From assembly GCA_018304465.1 (NCBI GenBank), contig JAGVWC010000010.1, positions 191,211 to 255,210 on the forward strand: a stretch of DNA of 64,000 bases, in the 5' to 3' direction. The stretch is from Candidatus Iainarchaeum sp. (GTDB taxonomy: Archaea > Iainarchaeota > Iainarchaeia > Iainarchaeales > JAGVWC01). Positions 47,278-55,623 of this stretch are shown piece by piece (the stretch's first letter is position 1; the number at the start of each line of letters is the position of its first letter). A model generated the notes under the pieces. That model did not search any database. It saw nothing but the letters and a program-made list of their open reading frames with translations, and was not told the DNA's origin. Made by a program: the position numbers and the translations under genes.

Positions 47278-48360
47278 ATGCCGCGACGCATTTCTCCCCG
47301 CGTTCAACGACTATTCCAACAATACGCGGCCGCCCGACACCAAAGCGGAGGACGCAAAATCGGAATTGGTCAATTTCAACTCATTGTAACGGCACCCAAA
47401 AACGAATCCCTTAGAGCCATCGGAAAACGCGCGCACACCACGCGCGCCACCGCGCGAAACGTACTGGTTACCACCCGTCTGCGAAACAAAGACCGGATCC
47501 AAGGCATCGGAATCGCCGCCAACACGCGTCTACGAAGCGTGGAAACCATGGCCAACGGCACCGTCCTGCAATTCATCCAAGACCAACTGGCCCACACGGA
47601 CAAAACCATGCGCCAAATCGCGATCAAAGCCGGCGTCAATCCGTCCACCGTCAAAAAAATAAACAAAAAAGAAAAAATCCGAAAAAACCCCCGAAGCGTC
47701 GGAGGAAAAATAGCCGCGAAACAACGCTTGGAACCCAAATGGGACGCCATCCGCGCTTTGCTCCAACAAAAAACACCCGAAGGAAACTTCCGATTCACCC
47801 AAAACGAAGTCATTTCCCGGTTAGCCCGACAAGGAATCCGAACAAATCACGTGGTCGTCGGAAGAATCGCCCGCCACGTTCGAAGCGAACAAGAACGAAA
47901 TGAAATGCGCGGACACGCGGTTTCTCCATCCAACCGCCGGAGGGCATTCCTCGAAAAAGCCCTGCGATTCACCCGTTCTCCCATCGCACGCATCACGCAA
48001 CGTGCCATTACCCGCGAAACCCGACAAGGCCGTCCCGCCACCCAAACCGCCATCCGAAACGCGATCGTGAACGTAAAACGGGAACGCGGATTAAAAGGAA
48101 TGCGATTCCAAGAAAGCAAAACCGCCACCCAAAAAGTGGTTCGGTACCTCATGCCCACTGGAACCCCCCGATTACCCATTCCCTGGGAAGAAACCGCCAA
48201 AAAACTCGAAGTTCCGATTTATTTCCTGCAAAAAACAATCGTCAACCAACTGCTTTTACGAAAACCCCTGCACGACATCGTTCTCGCAGAACGAACGGGA
48301 CTACGCCGCGAAAAAATCCGTCAAATCCGCCTCGAACTCGCCAACGAAAACAACCGATAA
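47278..48360 (+). CDS. Arg-rich multi-helix-turn-helix protein, 360 aa
   Basis: Start at ATG 47278 (MPRRISPRVQRLFQQYAAAR), supported by TTAATAT centred about 26 nt upstream; the track ORF starts in the preceding gene. The protein appears to hold five or six tandem HTH units of about 50-60 residues, for example SLRAIGKRAHTTRATARNVL, TMRQIAIKAGVNPSTVKKIN, FTQNEVISRLARQGIRTNHVVVGRI, PATQTAIRNAIVNVKRERG and PLHDIVLAERTGLRREKIRQI. The very high Arg content fits DNA or RNA binding along an extended site. Neither a known chromatin protein nor a recombinase is recognised. Confidence 0.65.
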   Translation: MPRRISPRVQRLFQQYAAARHQSGGRKIGIGQFQLIVTAPKNESLRAIGKRAHTTRATARNVLVTTRLRNKDRIQGIGIAANTRLRSVETMANGTVLQFIQDQLAHTDKTMRQIAIKAGVNPSTVKKINKKEKIRKNPRSVGGKIAAKQRLEPKWDAIRALLQQKTPEGNFRFTQNEVISRLARQGIRTNHVVVGRIARHVRSEQERNEMRGHAVSPSNRRRAFLEKALRFTRSPIARITQRAITRETRQGRPATQTAIRNAIVNVKRERGLKGMRFQESKTATQKVVRYLMPTGTPRLPIPWEETAKKLEVPIYFLQKTIVNQLLLRKPLHDIVLAERTGLRREKIRQIRLELANENNR

Positions 48361-48361
48361 C

Positions 48362-49123
48362 TCAATTCTTTTTTCCCGTCAACACGAAAAACGCGCCGCG
48401 CTTTTCTAAAAACCATTTGATCTGCATCCACGACAAATGATTTTCAAGCGCCGGACGACTGTGGGTTACAACCAAGCGCTCTTCCGAAAACCAGTGCAAC
48501 ACTTCTTCGACCAAATGATACGATTCATAAGGCTGGCCAAACTTGTCCGCCAAATACACCTCGCCTTTTGGAGGAACCCGTCCTCCGTAAAACAATTTTT
48601 TCGCGGTTTCCATTCGTTTTTTCACATCGGATCCGGCCAGCAATCCCACTAACCAACGCTTCCAACGCAGACGAAGACGACCCACGGCATTATACAATCC
48701 GACGCAAACGAAACCACCGGCTTTGACATGCGAGACCGCGACTCCAAACCCTTTCCGCGGATTCTTCGTATGATGCAACACCCCAAGCGACAACACGACA
48801 TCGAATTTTTCTTTCGGATCAAACAAAAACAAATCGCCTTGCACAAACGAAACCGAATCCAACCCATATTTTTTCTTCAAACCCAACCCTTTTTCAATCG
48901 ACGAAAACGACAAATCAACCGCAATAACCCGCGCGCCAAACAACCCCAATCCCGCCGCGACTTCACCGGTTCCACACCCAAGCTCCAACACCGTTTTACC
49001 CAAAAACCAATCCCGCGGTTTTCCCATGGCATTGGCCGCCCACAACCCAAAGCCCTCCAAATCCGATTTGGATTGAACCACACGCGACGGATACGGAAAC
49101 CACTCATACATCATCGACGACAT
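48362..49123 (-). CDS. Class I SAM-dependent methyltransferase
   Basis: 253 residues from ATG at 49123 (MSSMMYEWFPYPSRVVQSKS). Motif I VLELGCGTGEVAAGLGLFG, motif II acidic VIAVDLSFSSIEKGL, and motifs FDVVLSLGVLHHTKNPRKGF and VKAGGFVCVGLYN give a UbiE/Coq5-like layout. A C-terminal 100-residue part with GRLRLRWKRWLVGLLAGSDVKKRM contains a possible helical lid. The substrate is unknown. Convergent with the multi-HTH gene, ending 1 nt apart. Confidence 0.85.
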   Translation of the reverse strand: MSSMMYEWFPYPSRVVQSKSDLEGFGLWAANAMGKPRDWFLGKTVLELGCGTGEVAAGLGLFGARVIAVDLSFSSIEKGLGLKKKYGLDSVSFVQGDLFLFDPKEKFDVVLSLGVLHHTKNPRKGFGVAVSHVKAGGFVCVGLYNAVGRLRLRWKRWLVGLLAGSDVKKRMETAKKLFYGGRVPPKGEVYLADKFGQPYESYHLVEEVLHWFSEERLVVTHSRPALENHLSWMQIKWFLEKRGAFFVLTGKKN

Positions 49124-49412
49124 CTGAATTAAGAATAAAGCCAAATGCTTAATACATTCGGTTGTAGAGCTTCTCCAAGCCGTAGAAGAAGCCTAAGACG
49201 ACGATGTGTCCAAACTGACGTCAAATGCCGTCCAGAGCAGACATAACAACTCTTTTTGGAGTTGTAGCAAAAAAAAGCACAATTTTATGGAATTAATCGG
49301 CAATTAACGATATTTTTTATTTTCCGCCCCACGATTATTATGTTAAAAAAGATATTAATCAAAAAAGATATACTTATTAATATTTTCATACATAATAAAA
49401 TAGAGGAGCGAA
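49124..49412. other. Intergenic region with a hairpin
   Basis: No gene is supported. ACAACTC-TTTTTG-GAGTTGT (49246-49265) can form a 7-bp stem. The right part (49300-49400) is very AT-rich and leads to a clear GAGGAG site at 49402-49407 for the next gene. A small RNA cannot be excluded. Confidence 0.4.
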
Positions 49413-50702
49413 ATGTCAGAATCAAAGAACATTTGGAACGGATATGGCTTGCGCGGAAATCCGTTCAATCCAGATCCCCTGCAAGTGTACGGCGGAGCGC
49501 TCCCGATCGAAGAATCATTCATTGGACGCGAAGAAGAGTTTAAACAGATCACCAAGCACATTCATTCAAACAATACCTCGCGAATCCTCATTTACGGAAA
49601 CATAGGCATTGGGAAAACCACCTTCGCCAATTACGTTCGCTTCGAATCACAAAACGATTATTTCACCCCGCTTGGCGAACTCGGAGTCCAGTACGATTGG
49701 ACACCCCAAGACTTCATGTTCAATACTGTACAATATGTCTACTCAACCATCGAACGGAACGAAAGCATCAGGGAAAAATTCAACCCAGATATCCTTCAAG
49801 AGCTAAAAGTCCTGTTTGGATCCGAGCGCGGAATTCAAACTGGGATCGGAGCAAACGCATTTGGATTCGGAATCACATCCACCAAAGGAAAACAATTTGC
49901 CCCACAACCCACCAACCCACATGCACTCAAACTGCTTTTCCAAGAAGTATTGGATGAAATCCAACATATAGGATACAAAGGAACCATTATTCACTATAAT
50001 AACCTAGAACTCATCCAAGACAAAGGCGAGAATCAACTCATCAGCATCATGAATGGCATACGCGACTTCTTGCAAGTCGAAGGCGCTCACTTCCTGTTCG
50101 TGAGTGAAACCAGTTTCTTCGAACTTTTTCACCAGATACCGCGGATAGAAGGAATCTTCAAAACTCCCATCCTGTTGACGGCATTCACACCCCAAGAGAT
50201 TAAAAAGATACTTGAAAAACGTGTCAGTCTTCTTCGGATAAGCTCCGACATTACCCCCATTAACCCCGTAGACGACGAAACGCTCGAGATTTTGTACGAC
50301 TTATATGAAGGAAATCTCCGAGGAATACTTCGAAGCCTCGACTGCGCAATCAACAACATCGAAAGCGCTACCCCCACACAAATCAACCCGATGATTCTCA
50401 AATACACGCTTTATCATTTCTCAAACAATCGTTTCGTAACCAACCTAAATGCCACTGAAAAAAAAGTATTGAACAAAATACTCGAAAAAAAAGAAACTAC
50501 CAACAAAAACCTCTGTGAGGCCTTTGGGATGCTCCCTCAAAATGTCGCGCCCATATTGACGAACCTTCGCGATATTGGTGCCATCCGTCTCGCACGGACC
50601 GAAGCCCAAAAACGGTTCTATTCCCCAAGTCAAGAAGCCCTCTGGCTCAAACTTAATCCCACACTGAACACGCCACTCAATCCATTTTTCAAAAAGAAGT
50701 AG
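49413..50702 (+). CDS. AAA/STAND-like ATPase with C-terminal winged helix
   Basis: 429 residues, GAGGAG ribosome site. It opens with GLRGNPFNPDPL, then SFIGREEEFKQITKHI, as in Orc1/Cdc6- and archaeal ATPase-family proteins. Walker A is ILIYGNIGIGKTTFAN, Walker B-like TIIHYNNLELI (Asp absent, replaced by Asn) and a sensor-like FLFVSETSFFELF. A GNLRGILRSLDCAI lid segment and a C-terminal winged helix (ATEKKVLNKILEKKETTNKNLCEAFGMLPQNV) follow. The weakened Walker B suggests a regulatory NTPase. Replication initiator or regulator function is unproven. Confidence 0.75.
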   Translation: MSESKNIWNGYGLRGNPFNPDPLQVYGGALPIEESFIGREEEFKQITKHIHSNNTSRILIYGNIGIGKTTFANYVRFESQNDYFTPLGELGVQYDWTPQDFMFNTVQYVYSTIERNESIREKFNPDILQELKVLFGSERGIQTGIGANAFGFGITSTKGKQFAPQPTNPHALKLLFQEVLDEIQHIGYKGTIIHYNNLELIQDKGENQLISIMNGIRDFLQVEGAHFLFVSETSFFELFHQIPRIEGIFKTPILLTAFTPQEIKKILEKRVSLLRISSDITPINPVDDETLEILYDLYEGNLRGILRSLDCAINNIESATPTQINPMILKYTLYHFSNNRFVTNLNATEKKVLNKILEKKETTNKNLCEAFGMLPQNVAPILTNLRDIGAIRLARTEAQKRFYSPSQEALWLKLNPTLNTPLNPFFKKK

Positions 50703-50795
50703 CCGCCATTTTCCCAAAAGAATAAAAATCAACTTTTTGGTTGAACAAAAATCAACCGCACATATATTACTTCGCGGCGCGGCAATATGTATAAC

Positions 50796-50809
50796 GGATA
50801 GGCCTATCC
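50796..50809. promoter_or_regulatory. Palindrome GGATAGGCCTATCC (operator candidate)
   Basis: A perfect 14-bp inverted repeat sits between a TATA-like AATATGTATAA and the GTG at 50813, 3 nt before the start codon. A dimeric regulator, possibly the winged-helix protein encoded next, could block the promoter here. Confidence 0.5.
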
Positions 50810-50812
50810 AAC

Positions 50813-51148
50813 GTGAAAAAACCCTTTCTTCTCTCGAAGAAAGTACATTCAGGAGGAATAGCCATCCGACTCAACGAACTCGCAGCACTCAAAATCATGC
50901 ACCAAAAAATCGCACCAAATACCTTTTCCATGGAACACTACAGCAAAGTATTCAACGTGCTCACCTTAGGCGACTGCACCATCCACGAAATCAGCCAATT
51001 CGCCGAACTCAACGAAAAAACCGTCGAATACCTCATCCAAAACCTGGCGCAAAACCACATCGTCAACCGAAACGACCACATCGTACACCTGAATTGTTCT
51101 CCCCAATGGTTGCTTTCGCAACTCCAAAAAAACGGAGGACACCGATGA
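50813..51148 (+). CDS. Small winged-helix regulator
   Basis: 111 residues starting with GTG at 50813, about 26 nt after a TATA-like segment. The helical body reads LNELAALKIMHQKI, then VFNVLTLGDCTIHEISQFAELNEKTVEYLIQNLAQNHIVNRNDHIVHL, a typical helix-turn-helix plus wing. It is coupled to the next gene by ATGA overlap, and a palindrome lies just upstream. The genes form a small regulatory operon adjacent to the ATPase. Confidence 0.6.
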   Translation: MKKPFLLSKKVHSGGIAIRLNELAALKIMHQKIAPNTFSMEHYSKVFNVLTLGDCTIHEISQFAELNEKTVEYLIQNLAQNHIVNRNDHIVHLNCSPQWLLSQLQKNGGHR

Positions 51149-51435
51149 AACCATCGGAAAACACCTGGAACCTCTGCACGTACTGCCACAAACTCGAACT
51201 GGGAAACGAAACCCGCTTCAAACAAAAACACGCCCCCTGCAAAATAGATCCCAACCCCACGCTTGCCAACCGGTTTCTAACACTCAAACACTACATCGAA
51301 GAACAACTCGAACTACAACCCGGACAAATCGAAATCAACCGCACGAAAAACCACATCAAAATGAGTTTTTTATTTGAAAATCCACCAAAAAAACAAACCG
51401 CCCCTTCGGCAGTTGACGAAAAAAACATCCGATAA
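51145..51435 (+). CDS. Small Cys/His-containing protein, 96 aa
   Basis: GGAGGACACCG precedes the ATG at 51145, which overlaps the upstream stop. The N-terminus TWNLCTYCHKLELGNETRFKQKHAPC has C-x2-C-H ... H-x3-C spacing that could hold zinc. The rest is helical (LANRFLTLKHYIEEQLELQPG) with a strand pair. No known family. It is in the same reading direction as the surface protein gene that follows by 28 nt. Confidence 0.55.
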   Translation: MKPSENTWNLCTYCHKLELGNETRFKQKHAPCKIDPNPTLANRFLTLKHYIEEQLELQPGQIEINRTKNHIKMSFLFENPPKKQTAPSAVDEKNIR

Positions 51436-51463
51436 ACCACGCGTATTCCCCCAAAGAATACAT

Positions 51464-53302
51464 ATGAAAAATGCGCTCGAATGGACTCTGATCATCGGAC
51501 TAATCGCAGTAAGCGGAACCATTCTGTTATTTCCATCCGCTAATTCCGAAGCAACGATTTCACCCACCCTGTTTCAACTGAACACTACCACCGATCAAAA
51601 CACCCTAACCACACTGGACACTTTCGGCACCAATATACGATTTGACATGTTGGTGACCGACCAATTTTTTTCGCCACTGTCCGGAGTACTCATTGGAATC
51701 ATTCCCAGCTACAACCCCACCAAAATCGGATCCGTAATATCTACTCCCCAAGGAAACGCATCCTACACCGACACCCATGTTCCGCCCGGAGTTCACAAAT
51801 ACCGTTTGATTGGATCCAAAGTCGGATATCAGAACGGCTACATGGAAAAAAACATAGTGATTCCATCAGGACATCTAGTGAATGTAGAAGTTTTTGATTC
51901 AGCGGGGAATCCAGTTCCGGATGCTTTTTTAGTGGTGAATGGAGAAGAAAAAAAGCGAACCAATCCAAATGGAAAAGTTAACTTGAATTTTTTTTCGGGA
52001 ACGTATGTGTTGCAAGCAAAAACAAATAACGGATATATCTGTGAATCCAAAACAATCACAATTACAACCCCACAATCCGTCCGGTTCTCTTGTCCGGTGG
52101 GAAACCTGGTTGTTCGAGTGTTTTCCCCCGATTACGCTCCAATCGCAAATGCATATATTCAACTTGATCAACAACCATCCCAACTCACCAATGCCAGCGG
52201 AGCCCATTTTTTTAAAAACCAAGCATTTGGAAACCACCTCGTCACTATTTTTTTAAAAATCAAAGAAACTCCCGAAACCCAACCCAAAGAATTTTTTACC
52301 CAAACAACAGTAAACCTTTCAGAGGATCTTGTGCTAAAAGAATTCCAACTCGCCCCCAATTCAATTCAAGTTTTGGATACTTCAACCGAAATGTTGGTTC
52401 TATCCGTTGATTCGAATCAATCAAAAAGACTACCCAACGACATCTCCACTGAAAATGCAATAGTCATCAAAGGAAAAATGAACATCAACCAATCCCAAGA
52501 AACCCCCATAACAGATCCTCTGCACTCCGACACCTGCTACAAAAAGTATCTATTAACCGGAGAATGGCCCACCACTGAATGCTCCGCTACCAACACAATT
52601 TGGATCGGAACCGATTCGATAACTCAAACCATCAACACAAACCCCTTCGCCTACACCTGCGGAGACCAAAAATGCAGTCAAAATTTGGGAGTTATTCTTA
52701 CACAGTATATTGTTCCTCCACTAAAAGAATTTTTTACTGGTACAGATGGAGGAAGGTATTTTCGCATTTCCTATACTGAAAAAGGAAAGGGTCAAGATCT
52801 TGAAGCCTGTTTAAACAAATTGGGAATAGCGAAAGACGAAATTATTCAGCACATCAACAACAAGATTCTTATCCCCCATACCCCGATAGAGAAATACAAT
52901 CAGCATATTGGGCAATATAGAGAGAATGGGTTAGATTGCAGTGTCTTCTATGAATCGGTTGCATTTAAAGAAAGCGGCGGTACAAAAGGTTGTGAAAAAA
53001 GTTGCGAACCGCCAGAAAAGTATATCCGAAATCCCCCAATAAGTTATCCGTCTTTTATTCCAACAGAGCATTTAGACGATTGGGTTGAAAGAATAATTAG
53101 ACATAACAACGTCGAAAATGGGTGGCCTACATTAGATAGGTTTAAACCTTTTTCAGACATTGGAATAATTATCGTGGAAGGAGCAGGGGTAGCTGCGGGA
53201 GCACTAATACTATGGGAAGCTACAAAACCTGTTCGATGCTTACTTGCCGCTTTTTTAGCTCCTGAAACAATTGGAGGAAGTGTAGTATTATGCGTAAGTT
53301 GA
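51464..53302 (+). CDS. Large surface protein with carboxypeptidase-regulatory-like domains
   Basis: 612 residues from ATG at 51464. The N-terminus MKNALEWTLIIGLIAVSGTILLF is a membrane anchor or type IV pilin-like segment. Residues about 45-300 hold three beta-sandwich repeats with PLSGVLIGI, GNPVPDAFLVVNGEEKKRTNPNGK and YAPIANAYIQLDQ, typical of carboxypeptidase-regulatory/Cna-B-like modules. A Cys-containing region (CYKKYL, CGDQKCSQ, CEKSCEPP) follows, then a C-terminal hydrophobic helix (IVEGAGVAAGALILW). Codon use shifts to more AT-rich in the second half. The next gene overlaps by 13 nt. Confidence 0.7.
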   Translation: MKNALEWTLIIGLIAVSGTILLFPSANSEATISPTLFQLNTTTDQNTLTTLDTFGTNIRFDMLVTDQFFSPLSGVLIGIIPSYNPTKIGSVISTPQGNASYTDTHVPPGVHKYRLIGSKVGYQNGYMEKNIVIPSGHLVNVEVFDSAGNPVPDAFLVVNGEEKKRTNPNGKVNLNFFSGTYVLQAKTNNGYICESKTITITTPQSVRFSCPVGNLVVRVFSPDYAPIANAYIQLDQQPSQLTNASGAHFFKNQAFGNHLVTIFLKIKETPETQPKEFFTQTTVNLSEDLVLKEFQLAPNSIQVLDTSTEMLVLSVDSNQSKRLPNDISTENAIVIKGKMNINQSQETPITDPLHSDTCYKKYLLTGEWPTTECSATNTIWIGTDSITQTINTNPFAYTCGDQKCSQNLGVILTQYIVPPLKEFFTGTDGGRYFRISYTEKGKGQDLEACLNKLGIAKDEIIQHINNKILIPHTPIEKYNQHIGQYRENGLDCSVFYESVAFKESGGTKGCEKSCEPPEKYIRNPPISYPSFIPTEHLDDWVERIIRHNNVENGWPTLDRFKPFSDIGIIIVEGAGVAAGALILWEATKPVRCLLAAFLAPETIGGSVVLCVS

Positions 53303-53832
53303 CAAACATGGAAAAAAAGTTCGATGTCAGCTTAGTTCTGGCTAACACTAAAAATGCCAATAACCTAAAACTTCTGTATGAAATATTGTGTTTCTGTAAA
53401 GAAATCGGTGCAGTAACCCTTGAAATAGAGTTTGTGAACCCAGATATCTTTACGGGAAAAGATTTTGTTAATCCAGTTTTTTTCGATCGCCTAAAGGTGT
53501 GCGTTAGCCTGCCAGGAGAACGGGTTCGATACGAAAAACCAAAAAGAAAAGAGGAAATAGGCCATGAAAAATTGCATTATCTTAAAGCTAATTTTGACTC
53601 TCTTTTTATTGAGTGGTATAAAGAAAATAGCCTAATGACTTTTAACGTATTTAATTTGCAATTATTTGACAAAAACGGATCCGTTGTTGCAGACTTTACC
53701 GACGATCAGCTTAGTATTCACATATATTCTTTGAGTAAACAAGAGTTAGAAAAAGTAAGAAAAATTGCGAAAAAATATTCCGTAGATAGTACTACTGACA
53801 CGGCTAAAACCTTAATAAAAAAATGGCACTAG
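53290..53832 (+). CDS. Small acidic/neutral protein overlapping the surface protein gene
   Basis: 180 residues; a GGAGG at 53274 supports 53290, with 53308 (MEKKFDVSLVL) as alternative. No signal peptide. Alpha/beta composition: LLYEILCFCKEIGAVTLEIEF, LKVCVSLPGERVRYE, LMTFNVFNLQLF, then helix KQELEKVRKIAKKY. Not recognised. Its overlap with the surface protein gene and AT-rich codon use make a partner or immunity-type role conceivable, but there is no direct evidence. Confidence 0.55.
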   Translation: MRKLTNMEKKFDVSLVLANTKNANNLKLLYEILCFCKEIGAVTLEIEFVNPDIFTGKDFVNPVFFDRLKVCVSLPGERVRYEKPKRKEEIGHEKLHYLKANFDSLFIEWYKENSLMTFNVFNLQLFDKNGSVVADFTDDQLSIHIYSLSKQELEKVRKIAKKYSVDSTTDTAKTLIKKWH

Positions 53833-53961
53833 GGACTTCGCCCATATGACCCTAAGTAAGCGTGTGTTCCACCAAACCCGAATGCTCCAAATGCGTATCC
53901 GTATAATGCATTTCATCGCAATTACCACAAGCATAATAAGGCTGACATTGGGGATCACAAG

Positions 53962-54540
53962 ATGCAAAAAGGGATCGAATACGAATATTTTGCCGACGAA
54001 AATGAAGGCAGCATACGGTTTTTGTTTCAGGGCACAGGCAGACTTGACGCACTTGAAGTCGTGAAACGTATCGTAGGAAAAAAAAGTGCAGAAATTCCCG
54101 CAAACCAATACCTCGGAAAAGAATTCATATATGAAGGACAACGACTGGTGCTGTCGTTTGCAAAAAACGGTGTGAACATAAACATCAAAAGAGTTGGTGG
54201 CCAAGTATTTGGTGAAATGGATGGCCTCCTGCTAAAAGACAATACCGTCGTAATACTAGAATCAAAAACAGGCACCGTGGCCAAAATAGTGGAAGACTTG
54301 AGCACGCAGCTACCAAGAAACATTAATGCCATCAACAACCTTTCTCAAAAAACAACAACAGAAGCGCTTATCGCGATCCCAAAAGGCACAACCGAAGAAA
54401 TAAAAGCGCTTGCAATAAACAATTCCAATCTCAACGCGCTCATCAACCAAGGAAAAATACATTTCATTGAAATAACGCAGACAAGCGATGAACTGCTTGC
54501 AACTGCGAATACGGTAAAAGACCTTATAGGTGGCGGGTAG
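53962..54540 (+). CDS. PD-(D/E)XK nuclease-like protein, possibly a detached C-terminal cassette
   Basis: 192 residues from ATG 53962. The core KRVGGQVFGEMDGLLLKDNTVVILESKTG has the D-x(n)-E-x-K arrangement (GEMDGLL ... ILESKTG) of restriction-endonuclease-like folds, followed by helix VEDLSTQL. The frame stays open upstream to 53864 as VPPNPNAPNAYPYNAFHRN without a start, reading like a proline-rich linker and suggesting that a longer parental protein was lost. The next gene begins immediately after the stop. Confidence 0.6.
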   Translation: MQKGIEYEYFADENEGSIRFLFQGTGRLDALEVVKRIVGKKSAEIPANQYLGKEFIYEGQRLVLSFAKNGVNINIKRVGGQVFGEMDGLLLKDNTVVILESKTGTVAKIVEDLSTQLPRNINAINNLSQKTTTEALIAIPKGTTEEIKALAINNSNLNALINQGKIHFIEITQTSDELLATANTVKDLIGGG

Positions 54541-55245
54541 ATGAAGGACGATACGATTAGAGAAGAATACCTAAAACTAAATAAAGACCATGAATCGTTA
54601 AAAGAGCAAAAAAGGCCCGGAAATGCGCATTTGGGGGGATTTTATGTACGATTAGATCCGAATCGAGGAACCTCTTTATCTGGCTCAGTAAGCGAGTTCG
54701 GTGTTTGCGATTTTAGTTATGAGGAAAGAAAATTTTTTTCAGAAGAAGATCGGCAAAAAAAAGTATCCAAATTAATTGAAACCTTCGGATACGCAATCAG
54801 TCTTATTTTTCTGAGTTTTGGAGAGAGTGATATCGTTATTTGGCTACAACTCCCACTTGGCAGAAAAGAAATCCAAGAAATCCTGGATTTTCTACCTTCG
54901 ACAGGGACATTCAAAAAATACGAAACCCCAATCATACACACCTTGGCAAATGACGAGCAAGTACAAAAAGCACGCAACGATTTTTATCAAAAACTTTCTG
55001 AATGTGTCGACGGCCAGCAGACCGAACATTGGCGTTTTTCGAAAGACATCGAACAAGAAAAAAAAACCGCGTTTCAAATAACCATAAACGAAGTAAAAAA
55101 CATTCAAATAGGCAAAACAACAGGACACAACATTACGCTGGAATTTATGAAAAACTGCTCTACTTTTAAAAAATACATTTTCCCCCTTGAAGAAAAAAGT
55201 TTCAAAAAAACAATTGAAAGGATTCGAAATGCGCAGGTAAAATAA
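54541..55245 (+). CDS. Hypothetical protein coupled to the nuclease-like gene
   Basis: 234 residues, with the ATG directly after the upstream TAG. Soluble alpha/beta protein: GGFYVRLDPNRGTSLSG, FGYAISLIFLSFGESDIVIWLQLPLGRKEIQEIL, FKKYETPIIHTL and a C-terminal region KKYIFPLEEKSFKKTIERI. No family recognised. Immediate coupling suggests function with the nuclease-like protein, for example as a neutralising partner; this is inference from gene order only. AT-rich codons. Confidence 0.5.
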   Translation: MKDDTIREEYLKLNKDHESLKEQKRPGNAHLGGFYVRLDPNRGTSLSGSVSEFGVCDFSYEERKFFSEEDRQKKVSKLIETFGYAISLIFLSFGESDIVIWLQLPLGRKEIQEILDFLPSTGTFKKYETPIIHTLANDEQVQKARNDFYQKLSECVDGQQTEHWRFSKDIEQEKKTAFQITINEVKNIQIGKTTGHNITLEFMKNCSTFKKYIFPLEEKSFKKTIERIRNAQVK

Positions 55246-55324
55246 CGGGTAAATTCATCAGGATACACAAAATATAAAATTTGAGTATTTAGAGATAAAA
55301 ACCGCAACTAGTGGAGGGGGATAC

Positions 55325-55588
55325 ATGAGTTGGATCACAGTATTATTCGGCATCGGGGGAATCGCATTGGTAGGATATGGAGTTTATGTACTTTACCGGG
55401 TCCCAAAGCAGCTGCGCGAAGGAAAAACGCGTCTTACTGGAAAACTCATTACTATGGGTACCCCAGATATTGAAAAGGAAAAAAATCGGACAACTTTTTG
55501 GGAAGTTACGCTGTGGAATATTATTCGAGGGATTCTCTCGATTATATTTGGGGCGTTTCTCGTTCTCAGTATGCTTTCAAATCTTTGA
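55325..55588 (+). CDS. Small two-helix membrane protein, 87 aa
   Basis: A strong GGAGGGGGA site (55314-55322) precedes the ATG. Helix 1 is ITVLFGIGGIALVGYGVYVLY, followed by a charged loop (RVPKQLREGKTRLTGKL) and helix 2 IIRGILSIIFGAFLVLSML. It is the last gene of the AT-rich island on this strand. No family recognised. Confidence 0.65.
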   Translation: MSWITVLFGIGGIALVGYGVYVLYRVPKQLREGKTRLTGKLITMGTPDIEKEKNRTTFWEVTLWNIIRGILSIIFGAFLVLSMLSNL

Positions 55589-55623
55589 AATAATAGTTAA
55601 CCTCAAAGTATGAGGGCCTTGGA

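Noticed and set aside
49140-49412. C/D-box or H/ACA guide RNA in the gap
   Set aside because: Only a partial box-like match and a simple hairpin are present; no paired C/D and C'/D' boxes could be found by eye.
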